64,000 bases of DNA from Myxococcaceae bacterium (GCA_016926755.1 JAFGNZ010000025.1:62001-126000); one strand, 5' to 3'. Shown: positions 1 to 9,208, counted from the stretch's first letter. Notes: a model not told the origin generated them from the letters alone. Numbers and translations: made by a program.

Positions 1-1
1 C

Positions 2-718
2 AGCGTCGTCTTCGTGCAGCAGACAGGCTCCACCTTCGAGCTGCGCACGGTGCCCACGGATGGCAGCGCCCAGCCCTCCACGGTGTTCGCCTCCGGCGGG
101 GCGACGTGCCCCAACTGCACCGACTTCCGCTACCCCACCTTCAACCCGGCGGGCAACGTCATCGTCTTCGCGTTCATCAACAACTCGAGCAACTTCGGGT
201 TGGGGAGGGTGAACGCGGACGGCAGCGGCTTCCAGGCGCTCACCAATGATCCCGCCACCTCCTTCGGCGCGCCCTCCTTCTACCCGGACGGGCAGAGCGT
301 GCTCGCGCCCGCGGGCAGCAGCAGCACCCAGCTCACCCGGCTGGAGCGGGTGAGCCTCAGCGGCGGCAGCAACCCGGTGGCCCCCAACCTGGGCAACGAG
401 GTGCTGTGGGCGCTGAACCGGGCCGCGGTGTCACCGGATGGCCAGAAGGTGGCGCTGGACGGGCAGCTGTCCTCGGGCGGCTCGCGCATCTTCGTGGGGC
501 CGCTGAACCCCTTCGGCCAGCTCCAGCGCGTGACCGAGCACCCGGGGGAGGCGGGCGCGAAGGACACCTTCCCGAGCTGGATGAACACCAACCAGGTGGG
601 CTTCCTCTCCAATGCGGGGAGCACCCCGAACATCTACCGCGTCAACCTCGACGCCGCGGTGGGGCCGGGCACGCTGCTCATCCCCAGCGCCGCCGAGCCC
701 TCCTATGGAGGCCAGTGA
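2..718 (+). CDS. TolB/PD40-type beta-propeller protein, C-terminal part
   Basis: The reading frame is open from the window edge (SVVF precedes the first possible GTG at 14), so the start lies upstream. The visible 238 or so residues contain repeated propeller blades of the PD40/WD40-like type: SFGAPSFYPDGQSVL, AAVSPDGQKVALDG and TFPSWMNTNQVGFLS each show the F/S-P-D-G turn followed by a hydrophobic strand. Such repeats are found in TolB-like periplasmic or secreted proteins that act as binding platforms. No catalytic domain is visible in this part, so the molecular role cannot be stated. A CPNC pair (about 110-120 nt in) could form a disulfide, which would agree with an exported protein. Confidence 0.7.
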   Translation, partial: SVVFVQQTGSTFELRTVPTDGSAQPSTVFASGGATCPNCTDFRYPTFNPAGNVIVFAFINNSSNFGLGRVNADGSGFQALTNDPATSFGAPSFYPDGQSVLAPAGSSSTQLTRLERVSLSGGSNPVAPNLGNEVLWALNRAAVSPDGQKVALDGQLSSGGSRIFVGPLNPFGQLQRVTEHPGEAGAKDTFPSWMNTNQVGFLSNAGSTPNIYRVNLDAAVGPGTLLIPSAAEPSYGGQ

Positions 719-784
719 GCAGGCGAGCGCGGCCGCTGGCGCGCGGTGGCGGAAGGCGCGATGCTCCGGGCCTGGAGGTAGCCG

Positions 785-1261
785 ATGTCTCTCTTCGATG
801 CCGTGAAGGCCGGTGATGCAGCGCGCGTGGAGGCATTGCTCGACGCGGGGGAGGACCCCAACCCCATCGGTGAGGGCGGGCGCACGGCGCTCATGGCGGC
901 CGCGGAGGGGGGGAACCTGAGGCTCGTCCGCGCGCTGCTGGCCGCGGGCGCCGAGCCGATCCTGACGGACGATGTGGGGGAGACGGCGCTGGTGATCGCC
1001 GCCGCCCATGGCCACCCGGAGGTGTGCCAGTTGCTGATGCCCCACGCCCGCGAGGACGAGGCGGATCTGGCGCGGCAGCTGCTGAAGGGCTCCGGCAACC
1101 TCATGGAGATTCCGCCGGGCCCGCCCGAGGAGCAGCCCGCCCCGAGCGAGACGCGCCGCAAGCTCGCCTCGGCGGGGGCCTACGTCTCCAGCAAGCTCGG
1201 TGACGACGGGCCCATGAAGCGCCTGGGCCGGCTGCTGCGCTCGGAGAAGGGGCGCAAGTAG
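785..1261 (+). CDS. Ankyrin-repeat protein, 158 aa
   Basis: An ATG follows a good ribosome site (GGAGGTAGCCG). The N-terminal 95 residues hold about three ankyrin repeats: SLFDAVKAGDAARVEALLDAG, then GRTALMAAAEGGNLRLVRALLAAGA, then GETALVIAAAHGHPEVCQLL. The remainder is a charged, Pro-rich tail (PPGPPEEQPAPSETRRK) without a recognisable domain. There is no signal peptide, so it is probably cytoplasmic, and ankyrin stacks normally mediate protein-protein contact. It sits 66 nt after the propeller gene on the same strand and may be co-transcribed with it; no partner is evident. Confidence 0.85.
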   Translation: MSLFDAVKAGDAARVEALLDAGEDPNPIGEGGRTALMAAAEGGNLRLVRALLAAGAEPILTDDVGETALVIAAAHGHPEVCQLLMPHAREDEADLARQLLKGSGNLMEIPPGPPEEQPAPSETRRKLASAGAYVSSKLGDDGPMKRLGRLLRSEKGRK

Positions 1262-1389
1262 GGCGCACCGGGGCACGCGCGATATGCGCGCCCCCGCCCT
1301 GCGTTCTCCTCTTGCTGGGGGTGTGCGGCTCCGGTGCCACGGGAGCGTGTGCGCAGGCCCCCTCACTGGAATTCCAGGAGGAAGTCGCC

Positions 1390-2004
1390 ATGCATGCTCG
1401 AGTTGTTCGCCAGTGCCTGTCCCTGGGCGTCCTGATGCTGCTGGCGGGCTGTGCCACGGCGCGTCATCAGGAGGCGCTGTATGAGAAGGCACACCGGCAC
1501 GTGTATGCGCAGCCCATCGAGCAGGTGTGGCCTCAGGTGGTAGCGCTCGTGGCGACGGAGGGCTACCCGCCTCGGAAGGGGGAGCAGGAGTTCATCCTCG
1601 TCACCGAGTGGCGCCAGGACACGCAGGAGTCCCGCGTGGTCAGCTCCGCCTCCCGAATCTATGCCGAGGGCCTGCGCATCGACCGCAACACCAGCAGGGT
1701 GCGCATCTTCCGGCAGACGATCTTCACCGGGAACAAGGGCGCCATGAGCGCCCGCGACAACGGCCTCGCCAACAGCCTGACGGTGGGCGCCGCGGGAGAC
1801 ATCGCGACGTTCGCCGAGGATCCCATCGCGCTGAACCACATGCTGGGAACCTCGGCGGACCACACGCCGCTCACCCGCGGCCCCAGCCAGCTCAACCGCA
1901 GCTTCAGCCGGGACGGCCAGCTGGAGTGGAAGCTGCTCCAGCGCGTGAATCACGAGGCGGCCAACGCCATCGAGGCGAGCGTCACCGCCCAGGAGCAGCA
2001 GTAG
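1390..2004 (+). CDS. Outer-envelope lipoprotein of unknown function, 204 aa
   Basis: The start was placed at ATG 1390 because AGGAGGAAG lies just upstream. Longer in-frame forms would put a non-signal stretch ahead of the signal peptide. MHARVVRQCLSLGVLMLLAGC is a classical lipoprotein signal with lipobox LAGC (Cys21). The region QPIEQVWPQVVALVATEGYPPRKG followed by FILVTEWRQD resembles the helix-grip folds of BamC-like and other DUF lipoproteins, where a processing motif is followed by a strand with TxW; this is a loose resemblance, not an assignment. It converges on the iron-sulfur oxidoreductase gene, with both stop codons in one inverted repeat. Confidence 0.75.
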   Translation: MHARVVRQCLSLGVLMLLAGCATARHQEALYEKAHRHVYAQPIEQVWPQVVALVATEGYPPRKGEQEFILVTEWRQDTQESRVVSSASRIYAEGLRIDRNTSRVRIFRQTIFTGNKGAMSARDNGLANSLTVGAAGDIATFAEDPIALNHMLGTSADHTPLTRGPSQLNRSFSRDGQLEWKLLQRVNHEAANAIEASVTAQEQQ

Positions 2005-2028
2005 GCCCGCGGGGAGCCTGGGCCTACT
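2000..2028. terminator. Bidirectional hairpin carrying both stop codons
   Basis: A perfect 9-bp inverted repeat, AGTAGGCCC-N11-GGGCCTACT, lies between convergent genes. The plus-strand stop TAG (2002-2004) is in the left arm and the minus-strand stop (CTA on the plus strand, 2024-2026) is in the right arm. There is no U-tract, so it may act as a transcript-end hairpin rather than a classical intrinsic terminator. Confidence 0.5.
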
Positions 2029-4150
2029 CGGGCTTGGCGCCGGCCTTCGTCTCCAGCGCGTCCGCGACCAGCTCGGTGATGTCCTTCACCTGGAGGCTCT
2101 CCTCGCGGCCCGTGTCGTTCACCGCGTCGCGCAGCATCGTCGAGCAGAAGGGGCACGCCACCGCCACCACCCCCGTGCCCCCCTTCTCCTTGTAGTCGCC
2201 CACCTGCCCCGGCTTCTTCTTGTCCGTGGCGTCCGGGTACGGCGTGCCCGGCTCCTCCGCGTGCTTGAGCGTCAGCGCCGCCTCGTTGATGCGGTTGTGG
2301 TTGATGCGCGTGCCGATGTGCTCCTCCATCCACATCCGCCCGCCACCCGCGCCGCAGCAGAAGCCCTCGCGCTTGCTGCGCTGCATCTCGATGACCTCCA
2401 GGCCCGGGATGGCCTTGAGCACCTCGCGCGGCGCGTCGTACACCCCGTTGTGCCGGCCCAGGTAGCACGGATCATGGTACGTCAGCTTCGCGTTCATCAC
2501 CTGCGACAGCTTGATGCGCTTGTCCTTCAGCAGCTCGTTGATCAGCTCCGTGTGGCTGATGACGCGGTACTCGCCGCCGAACTCCGGGTACTCGTTCTTG
2601 ATCGTGTTGAAGCAGTGCGGGCACTGCGTGATGACCGCCTTCACGCCCAGCCCGTTCCACGCCTCCACGTTCATCTTCGCCATCGTCTGGTACAGGTACT
2701 CGTTGCCCATGCGGCGCGCCGTCTCGCCGTTGCACATCTCCTGCTTCGACAGCGTCGCGAAGCTCACCCCCGCCTCGCGGAGGATCTTCACCAGCGCCCG
2801 GCTCACCTTCTTCTGCTTGTCGTCGTAGCTGCCCGCGCACCCCACGAAGAACAGGTACTCGTACGGGCCGCCCCCGTCTCCCCACGTGGGCAGCTTCAGG
2901 TCCTCCGCCCACTCGTCACGCCGGTCCTGCCCCAGGCCCCACGGGTTGCCCTGCCGCTCGATGCCCTCGAAGACGCGCTGGATCTCCGGCGGGAACTCCG
3001 CCTTCACCTGCACCTGGTAGCGGCGCATGTCGATCAGCCGCGGGATGTTCTCGATGAACACCGGGCACGCCGTCTCGCACCAGCCGCAGCTGGTGCACGC
3101 CCACACCGTCTCCGCCTTCAGCGCGCTGCCAATCACCTCCGGCAGCGGCGCCTTCGTGCCGTCCGGCGCGTAGCCCTCCTCCACCCACCGCTCGTGCCCC
3201 CAGATCCAGTGCTTGAGGTCCTGGTTCACGCCCTTGTGCGTCAGCGGCTTGCCCGTGATGTACGTGGGGCAGTGCGTCTGGCAGCGGCCGCACTCGGTGC
3301 AGGAGTAGAGATCCATCCCCTGCTTCCACGTCAGGTCCTTCACCGTGGCGGCGCCGAACTCCTCCTTCTCCAGGTTGGGAGTGCCCAGCTTGCCGCTGGG
3401 GTTGGTGCGCTGGAAGAAGACGTTGGGCAGGCCCGTGATGATGTGGAAGTGCTTGCCCAGGGGCAGGAAGTTCAGGAACGCGAGGATGATGAGCAGGTGC
3501 ATCCAGAACCCGGCCAGGCCCAGCATGTGCGCCCCGGTGGGGCCCAGCGCCTTCATCCCCAGGCTCACCGTGCTCGTGGTCGGCTCCCACCAGACGAAGC
3601 CGCCGTTCTGCGCCACCATGTGGCTGCCGCCGAAGAAGAACTCCGTCACCATCAGCCCGCCGATGAAGCCCAGGATGAGGTAGGCCTCCCAGGAGGGCGT
3701 CATCCGGTCCGGCTTCACCTTGGAGCGCAGGAAGGCGAAGTACAGCACGCCCAGCACCGCCAGCGTCGCCACCACGTCCTTGACCAGCAGGTACGCGCGG
3801 TAGCCGGTGAGCAGCCCCGCGTTCTCGACCCAGAACGGATGCCCCAGGTCCGTGAGCACCTCCAGCGTCGTCTCGCTGAAGCCCATCGCGAACAGCATGA
3901 GGCTGCGCAGCTGCAGCACCAGGAAGGCCGCGAAGATGAAGACGTGCATCAGCCCCGGCGTGAACTCCTCCGGATCCACCATGCGCTTCTGCCCGAGGCC
4001 GAAGCGCAGCAGTTGCTTGATGCGGAAGGGGATGTTGTCCAGCCGGCCCTCCCGCTTCATCGCGAGCAGGACGCCTACGCGACCCGCCATGATCATGGCG
4101 AAGACGGAGAGGGCCACAGCGAGGAGCAGGCCGGTGATGATGGGGCTCAT
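2024..4150 (-). CDS. Membrane (Fe-S) oxidoreductase, EtfD/HdrD-like, 708 aa
   Basis: The N-terminal 250 or so residues are polytopic and resemble the NarI-type cytochrome b domain. Two 4Fe-4S ferredoxin motifs follow, CTECGRCQTHCP (near residue 283) and CTSCGWCETACP (near 348), and then two CCG domains. The CCG domains start at FVGCAG (near 437) and DPCYLG (near 560), with CCGAGGG and a terminal CPFC. This architecture matches the heterodisulfide-reductase-related family that passes electrons between electron-transfer flavoprotein and the quinone pool (EtfD/FadF-like). I see no etfAB genes nearby, so the partner is inferred. The start at 4150 puts MSPIITGLLLAVALSVFAMIM at the N-terminus; the upstream extension is low-complexity and unlikely to be coding. 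No strong ribosome site is visible. Confidence 0.85.
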   Translation of the reverse strand: MSPIITGLLLAVALSVFAMIMAGRVGVLLAMKREGRLDNIPFRIKQLLRFGLGQKRMVDPEEFTPGLMHVFIFAAFLVLQLRSLMLFAMGFSETTLEVLTDLGHPFWVENAGLLTGYRAYLLVKDVVATLAVLGVLYFAFLRSKVKPDRMTPSWEAYLILGFIGGLMVTEFFFGGSHMVAQNGGFVWWEPTTSTVSLGMKALGPTGAHMLGLAGFWMHLLIILAFLNFLPLGKHFHIITGLPNVFFQRTNPSGKLGTPNLEKEEFGAATVKDLTWKQGMDLYSCTECGRCQTHCPTYITGKPLTHKGVNQDLKHWIWGHERWVEEGYAPDGTKAPLPEVIGSALKAETVWACTSCGWCETACPVFIENIPRLIDMRRYQVQVKAEFPPEIQRVFEGIERQGNPWGLGQDRRDEWAEDLKLPTWGDGGGPYEYLFFVGCAGSYDDKQKKVSRALVKILREAGVSFATLSKQEMCNGETARRMGNEYLYQTMAKMNVEAWNGLGVKAVITQCPHCFNTIKNEYPEFGGEYRVISHTELINELLKDKRIKLSQVMNAKLTYHDPCYLGRHNGVYDAPREVLKAIPGLEVIEMQRSKREGFCCGAGGGRMWMEEHIGTRINHNRINEAALTLKHAEEPGTPYPDATDKKKPGQVGDYKEKGGTGVVAVACPFCSTMLRDAVNDTGREESLQVKDITELVADALETKAGAKPE

Positions 4151-4738
4151 GGGGTCTCGGTGCGCTCGAAAGCCTGGGCGGCGGGTGGCCTCCTTGCCGC
4201 GATGCGGCAAGAGAGACTCCAAACCTAACAGGGGTGATTCGTGAATCAAGCGCTCAGCAGCGGCGGGGGGGGCGCTCTCAGGGTGACCGTCAGCTCCCCC
4301 CCACCCGGCACGGCTCCCAGGCGGAGGTCGCCCGCGGCGGACCCGAGCAGCCGTGCGGTCGTGCGTTGCCCGACATGCCTGGGCAGCAGGGAGTTCAACG
4401 GGTTTACACCTCCCGACGACATGCCCACGTAGTGTCGAGTGCCCCCGCGGCTCGCGGGAGCGCGGGGGCCACCGAAGTCGAGCAGCCCACGGACGTGCCC
4501 GGCTCGTAGCGCCTCGCGCGGCTCCCCGGCCTCTCACTCCTACCCAGATTCAAGCCCGTGGCCGTCCGCATCCGCGCGCCTGATTTCCGCGTCGTGGGTG
4601 GACTCCATTCAGACGGGATGCATCGCAACCCCCTGGAATCCTTGAGGCGTCAGGTCCGTTGAGACGGGGCGGGCGCTCCTGCCGTCCTCTTTGTAGAGGA
4701 AAGCGGCAGAATAGCCCTCACATGGCGAGGGGAGTGCG
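4151..4738. other. Gene-poor intergenic region between divergent genes
   Basis: About 590 bp separate the Fe-S oxidoreductase and the VWA gene, which diverge, so both promoters should be here. Short frames exist on both strands (for example 4246-4428 on minus) but have no ribosome site or recognisable domain. A small hairpin, CCTCT-TTGT-AGAGG (4686-4699), lies about 40 nt before the VWA start. No convincing -35/-10 pair was found. Confidence 0.5.
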
Positions 4739-5983
4739 ATGAAGCTGATGGCCTGGGCGGTGGAGCGCGACATCGAGCACGGGAGGGAAGTGTCCCTGCT
4801 CGTCACCCTGGAAGCCGATGCGGACGCCCCCCGCGCTCCCGTCGCCGTCAACCTCCTCATTGATCGCAGCGCCTCCATGCGCGGCGCCCCGCTCGTCGCC
4901 GCCGTCGAGGCCGCCCAGGCCCTCGTCGCTCAGGCCACCCCGCGCGACTACATCGGCCTGCTCGCCTTCGACGGCATGCCCGAGCAGATCCTCCCCGTGC
5001 GCGCCATGGAGCCCGACGCCAAGGCGGAGCTCGCCGAGCGCCTCTCCGCCCTGGAGACCGGCTCGGGCACCGCCCTCCACGAGGCCGTGGACCTGGGCGC
5101 CGCCTCCCTGCGCCGCGTGCTCGTGCCTGGCGCCCGGCCCAAGCTGCTGCTGCTCACCGATGGAGAGCCCTCCGTGGGGCTCTCCTCCCTCGCCGACTTC
5201 CGCAGCCTGGGCTCCAAGGTCGCCGAGTCCGGGCTGACGCTGCATGCGCTCGGCCTGGGCCGCCACTACATGCCGGAGATCCTCGAGGCCCTCACCGGCC
5301 CGTCCGGCACCGGCTTCTCCCACGCGGACGACGCGGAGGTGCTGCCCACCGTCGTGGCTGGCATCGTCACCGAGCTGTTCGGCGAGGTGGCCTCCGAGTC
5401 CCGCATCCACGTGCTGCCCACCGGCTTCTCCGAGCTGCGCTGCCGCCACCGCTACCCCACGCGCGTGGAGGGGGATGCCATGAGCGTGCTGCTGGGCGCC
5501 GTCTCCCAGGCCTGCCTGCGCCGCGCCCTCTTCACCGGGCGCCTGTCCTCGGCCGAGTGGAACCTCTCCGTCACCGCCTCCTTCCTCGAGCGCGGGGACA
5601 AGCGGCTGCCCTCCGTGCCCCTCACGCGCGTGCTGCCCGACAGCCCCGAGGGGCGCATCGTCCGCGCCGTGAGCGTGGAGCTGGATCTGGTGGGCGCCGA
5701 GGGCACCGCGTGGAAGGCGCTCTCCCGGCGAGATGTGGACGCGGCCGGGCGCGCGCTGAACGAGGCCGAGGCCGCGCTGCATGAGCTGGTGCGGCTGTCC
5801 GTCGAGGAGGTGCCCGCGCGCCGCCACCTGGAGCGGCTGGCGGATCTGCGGCTGGCCGTGGAGCGCCGCGTGGCGGAGCTGCCCGCCCTCATGGTGCGCC
5901 GCGCGAAGGCCGAGGGCGCCCGCACCTCCGTCAGCCAGGTCATCCGCATCCCCTTGAACCCCAAGAAGAAGGTGGAGCACTGA
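4739..5983 (+). CDS. von Willebrand factor type A domain protein, 414 aa
   Basis: The ATG follows GAGGGGAG. Residues 35-215 form a VWA domain: the MIDAS motif DRSAS (42-46) ends a hydrophobic strand, the second-loop Thr is in GSGTALHEAV, and the third-loop Asp is in LLLLTDGEPS. All three metal-site elements are present, so it probably binds a divalent ion and a protein ligand. The rest (about 215-414) is a beta-rich and then helical region typical of stand-alone bacterial VWA proteins. There is no signal peptide. The next gene starts 4 nt after the stop, so the two are almost certainly one operon, and the VWA protein may be the sensing or chaperone partner of that DNA-binding-like protein. 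Confidence 0.85.
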   Translation: MKLMAWAVERDIEHGREVSLLVTLEADADAPRAPVAVNLLIDRSASMRGAPLVAAVEAAQALVAQATPRDYIGLLAFDGMPEQILPVRAMEPDAKAELAERLSALETGSGTALHEAVDLGAASLRRVLVPGARPKLLLLTDGEPSVGLSSLADFRSLGSKVAESGLTLHALGLGRHYMPEILEALTGPSGTGFSHADDAEVLPTVVAGIVTELFGEVASESRIHVLPTGFSELRCRHRYPTRVEGDAMSVLLGAVSQACLRRALFTGRLSSAEWNLSVTASFLERGDKRLPSVPLTRVLPDSPEGRIVRAVSVELDLVGAEGTAWKALSRRDVDAAGRALNEAEAALHELVRLSVEEVPARRHLERLADLRLAVERRVAELPALMVRRAKAEGARTSVSQVIRIPLNPKKKVEH

Positions 5984-5987
5984 GGCC

Positions 5988-6791
5988 ATGGCCTCCACTC
6001 CGCTGGTCACGGTGCGCGACGCCCTGCGCGAGTTCGACGCCAGCGGGTCCTTCTCCGAGCCCGCCTTCGTCGCGCTGCGCGTGCTGCTGGCCGGCACCGC
6101 CCCCGGTGAGCTGGTAGACGGCCTGCTGGGCCTCTTCTTCGAGCGCCACATCCTCCACACCACGCGCCGGCGCGAGCTGCTCGAGATGGACGACGCGGCG
6201 CTGCTGCGCGCCCTGCGCCACCGCTTCCGCCAGGTGGTGGCGGACGGGCGGGACGGCCATGAGATCGCCCACGCGCTCGGGGCGCATGTGCGGGAGGTGC
6301 TCGCCCAGGCCTCGCGCGGTCCACCCGAGTCCGCGCCCTGGCCCGCGCTGCTCACGCAAGGCGAGCGCTTCAGCCGCGCCTGCGTCGAGGAGGCCGTGCG
6401 CGCGCACGCGGGGGAGCTCGGCCGCTGGCCCCAGCCCGCCGAGGCCGTGCGCGAGCTGATGCGCCGCTATGCCCTGGAGCCCTCCGAGCCGCGGGGCGAG
6501 GACAGCGGCCTGCATGATCCGCCCGAGGCGCTCCGGCGGCGCCTGGATGCACGGCGCCTGGCCCAGCAGCTCCTGGAGGTGCTCAGGCCCCAGGAGCGCA
6601 ACCTGCTGCGCCACCTCCTCATGGAGGAGGGGAGCATGGAGGACTGGGCCCAGGAGCAGGGCGTGGCGCGCGCCACCGCGTACCGGGTGCTCGCCCGGCT
6701 GAAGACCGTCTGTCGCACGGAGCTGGAGGGCCGCTCGAGCAGCACCCAGCTCAAGGCCCTCGAGGAGCTCTTCGGCAGTCGGGGAAGGTGA
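5988..6791 (+). CDS. Sigma-like helix-turn-helix protein, 267 aa
   Basis: The protein is almost entirely helical. The C-terminal 75 residues (LEVLRPQERNLLRHLLMEEG, then SMEDWAQEQGVARATAYRVL, then ARLK) read like region 4 of a sigma-70-type factor: a helix, then a helix-turn-helix in which ARATAYRVLARLK is the recognition helix. The N-terminal 190 residues have no domain I recognise. It follows the VWA gene by 4 nt. A VWA protein holding a sigma-like regulator is a plausible arrangement, but this is inference. An alternative is a structural helical protein whose resemblance to sigma factors is superficial. Confidence 0.6.
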   Translation: MASTPLVTVRDALREFDASGSFSEPAFVALRVLLAGTAPGELVDGLLGLFFERHILHTTRRRELLEMDDAALLRALRHRFRQVVADGRDGHEIAHALGAHVREVLAQASRGPPESAPWPALLTQGERFSRACVEEAVRAHAGELGRWPQPAEAVRELMRRYALEPSEPRGEDSGLHDPPEALRRRLDARRLAQQLLEVLRPQERNLLRHLLMEEGSMEDWAQEQGVARATAYRVLARLKTVCRTELEGRSSSTQLKALEELFGSRGR

Positions 6792-6881
6792 CAGGCCAGC
6801 TCCGGCTCGTCCTCTCGGGTGGCCGCGCTGCCTTGGGGTGAAACCTTTCAGGCCCGGCTGTCACCTGCCATCCCGGGGAAT

Positions 6882-6934
6882 GGACGCCCGCCCGGAGGGT
6901 TGCGAGGGACCGGACATGGGGGTGGCGGGCGTCC
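6882..6934. promoter_or_regulatory. 11-bp inverted repeat in the DsbD-like gene leader
   Basis: GGACGCCCGCC (6882-6892) and GGCGGGCGTCC (6924-6934) are perfect inverted repeats 31 nt apart, ending 24 nt before the DsbD-like start codon. In RNA they would form a strong stem just ahead of the ribosome site (GGGAGG). It could be an upstream gene terminator, an attenuator or an operator. Confidence 0.4.
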
Positions 6935-6958
6935 GGCCGACGGGTTAACGGGAGGCGC

Positions 6959-9208
6959 ATGAGGCTTCAGCGGTTAGCGAACTGGGGAGTGCTCCTGTGG
7001 GGGCTGGCAGTGTCCGCGGTGGCCTGGGCGGAGCCGCCCGCCTCGGCGGTGGGCACCGGCGCGCCCGATGAGGGCAACCCGCGCATCGAGGGGGCGCTGC
7101 TGGTGGATGTGTCCCAGGTGAAGCCGGGGGACGCCTTCCGCGTCGGCGTGCGCTTCCGGTTGGATCCGAGCTGGTACATCTACTGGAAGAACCCGGGGGA
7201 CTCGGGCCTGGCCACCGAGGTGTCGTGGGATACGCCCGGCACCACCGTGGGCGAGCTGCGCTGGCCCTTCCCGTCCACCTTCCGCACGCCGGACGGCTTC
7301 ATCGTCACCCATGGCTACAAGAAGGAGGTGCTCCTCTTCGCCGAGGCGCGCGCCTCCGAGCAGGCCTCCGGGAGCCTCACGCTGTCGGCCGCGGTGGACG
7401 CGCTGGTGTGCGAGCAGCGCTGCATCCCCGCGGAGCTGCTCCTCACGCGCTCGTTGCCCGTGGGCGCGGAGACGGTGAAGGACGCGGAGGCCTCGGTGGC
7501 CTTCGATGCCGCTCAGGCCCAGGTGCCCCGCGCCCCCGAGTCCTCGGGCGTCGCGGTGGCGCTCGCGCTGGACGCGCCGAGCCTGAAGACCGGCCAGCCC
7601 TTCACCGGCACCCTCACCGTCTCGGCCCGCGACGGGCAGCTCCCGCCGGGCGTGGAGCCGGACTTCTTCGTGCCCGAGCGCATCCGCGGCATCGCCCGCA
7701 TGGGCCTCACCCTGGAGGCGCCGGGGCGCTTCAGGCTCGAGGGGGCCGCCGCGCCGGACGCTCCCGCCGAGCCCCCGCGCCTCAAGGGCGTGCTGCGGCT
7801 GGGCACGGCCCAGACGGGGTACCGGGCGCTGGAGGTGGATGTGCCGCTGGCGCCCGTGGAGCTCGTCCCCGTGGCCGCGCCCGTCGCCGCGAAGGGAGCG
7901 CCCGCCGCCGCGCAGCTCGCCGCGCCCGTGCTCCCCGCGCAGGCGGTGGTGCCCGCGGCCGCGCCGCCGATCTCCCTGGGCCTGGCGCTGCTGTTCGCCT
8001 TCCTGGGTGGCGCCATCCTCAACCTCATGCCGTGCGTCTTCCCCGTGCTGGCGCTCAAGGCCTATGGCTTCACGCGCATGGCGCAGGAGGAGCGCGGGCA
8101 GGTGGGCGCGCACGCGCTGGCGTACACGGGCGGAATCGTCGGGACGATGCTGTCGCTGGCCGGCGTGGTGCTCGCGGTGCGCGCGGGCGGCCACAGCGTG
8201 GGCTGGGGCTTCCAGTTCCAGGAGCCGCTCTTCGTCGCCGCCGTCTGCGCGGTGCTGGTGGCCTTCGCGCTCAACCTCTTCGGCGTCTTCCACGTGGGCA
8301 CGGATGGCACGGCGCTGGCGGGCAAGGTGGATGCCTCGCGCGGCCTGGCGCGCAGCGTGGGCGAGGGCGTGCTCGCGGTGGTGCTGGCCACGCCCTGCTC
8401 GGCGCCGCTGATGGGCACGGCGGTGGGCTTCGCCTTCGCCGCCGGCCCGGGCACCGTGGTGGCCATCTTCACCGCGCTGGGCCTGGGGCTGGCGCTGCCC
8501 TTCTGCGCGCTGGTGATGGTGCCGGGGCTGGCGAAGCGGCTGCCGAAGCCGGGCGTGTGGATGGAGCGCGCCAAGCAGCTGCTGGGCTTCGCGCTGCTGG
8601 GCACCGCGGTGTGGCTGGTGTGGGTGATGGGCGGGCTGGCGGGGGTGGACGGCATGGCGCGGCTGCTCGCGTTCCTCGTCGCCGTGGCCCTGGGCGCGTG
8701 GCTGTATGGGCTGGCGCAGGCGGCCGATGGCGCGCGGCGGTGGGTGGGCGTTCTGGGCGCGCTGGCGGTGCTGGTGGCGACGGCGGGCTTCACCCTGCGC
8801 TTCGATGGGGCGGCTCCCGAGGCACGCACCTCCTCGGCGCTGGCGGCCCAGCCCTGGGACGAGGCCGCGGTGGCCGCGGCGCTGAAGGCCGGGCAGCCCG
8901 TCTTCATCGACTTCACCGCGGACTGGTGCCTCACCTGCAAGTTCAACGAGCGCACCGTGCTGGCGCGCGAGGAGGTGCGCGCCGCCTTCACGCGCCACCA
9001 GGTCGCCTTCTTCGTCGCGGATTGGACTCGCCGCGACGCGAGTATCTCCGCCAAGCTGGCCGCGCATGGTCGGGCCGGCGTTCCCATGTACCTCGTCATC
9101 AGCCCCTCGGCGCCGGACCGCCCGGAGGTGCTGCCCGAGCTGCTCACCGCGGACCTCGTCGTCCAGGCCGTGGAGCGGGCATCCGGTCGCGGCGCCGACG
9201 CGACGTGA
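6959..9208 (+). CDS. Thiol:disulfide interchange protein, DsbD/ScsB-like, 749 aa
   Basis: The protein imports reducing equivalents from cytoplasmic thioredoxin to the periplasm. Order: signal peptide ending near VAWAEP; DsbD-alpha-like periplasmic domain with the YIYWKNPGDSG signature and the VCEQRCIP cysteine pair; an Ala/Pro-rich linker; a central membrane domain of about eight helices carrying the redox prolyl-cysteine motifs LMPCVFP and ATPCSAP; and a C-terminal thioredoxin domain with DWCLTC (Cys657, Cys660). This order and the length fit the ScsB-type branch rather than short CcdA. The ATG follows GGGAGG. The next gene, 86 nt downstream, encodes a thioredoxin-fold protein that may be its client. 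Confidence 0.9.
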   Translation: MRLQRLANWGVLLWGLAVSAVAWAEPPASAVGTGAPDEGNPRIEGALLVDVSQVKPGDAFRVGVRFRLDPSWYIYWKNPGDSGLATEVSWDTPGTTVGELRWPFPSTFRTPDGFIVTHGYKKEVLLFAEARASEQASGSLTLSAAVDALVCEQRCIPAELLLTRSLPVGAETVKDAEASVAFDAAQAQVPRAPESSGVAVALALDAPSLKTGQPFTGTLTVSARDGQLPPGVEPDFFVPERIRGIARMGLTLEAPGRFRLEGAAAPDAPAEPPRLKGVLRLGTAQTGYRALEVDVPLAPVELVPVAAPVAAKGAPAAAQLAAPVLPAQAVVPAAAPPISLGLALLFAFLGGAILNLMPCVFPVLALKAYGFTRMAQEERGQVGAHALAYTGGIVGTMLSLAGVVLAVRAGGHSVGWGFQFQEPLFVAAVCAVLVAFALNLFGVFHVGTDGTALAGKVDASRGLARSVGEGVLAVVLATPCSAPLMGTAVGFAFAAGPGTVVAIFTALGLGLALPFCALVMVPGLAKRLPKPGVWMERAKQLLGFALLGTAVWLVWVMGGLAGVDGMARLLAFLVAVALGAWLYGLAQAADGARRWVGVLGALAVLVATAGFTLRFDGAAPEARTSSALAAQPWDEAAVAAALKAGQPVFIDFTADWCLTCKFNERTVLAREEVRAAFTRHQVAFFVADWTRRDASISAKLAAHGRAGVPMYLVISPSAPDRPEVLPELLTADLVVQAVERASGRGADAT

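Noticed and set aside
4246-4428. Possible 60-aa minus-strand gene in the 590-bp gap
   Set aside because: No ribosome site, no domain and low-complexity Pro/Gly composition; treated as noncoding.
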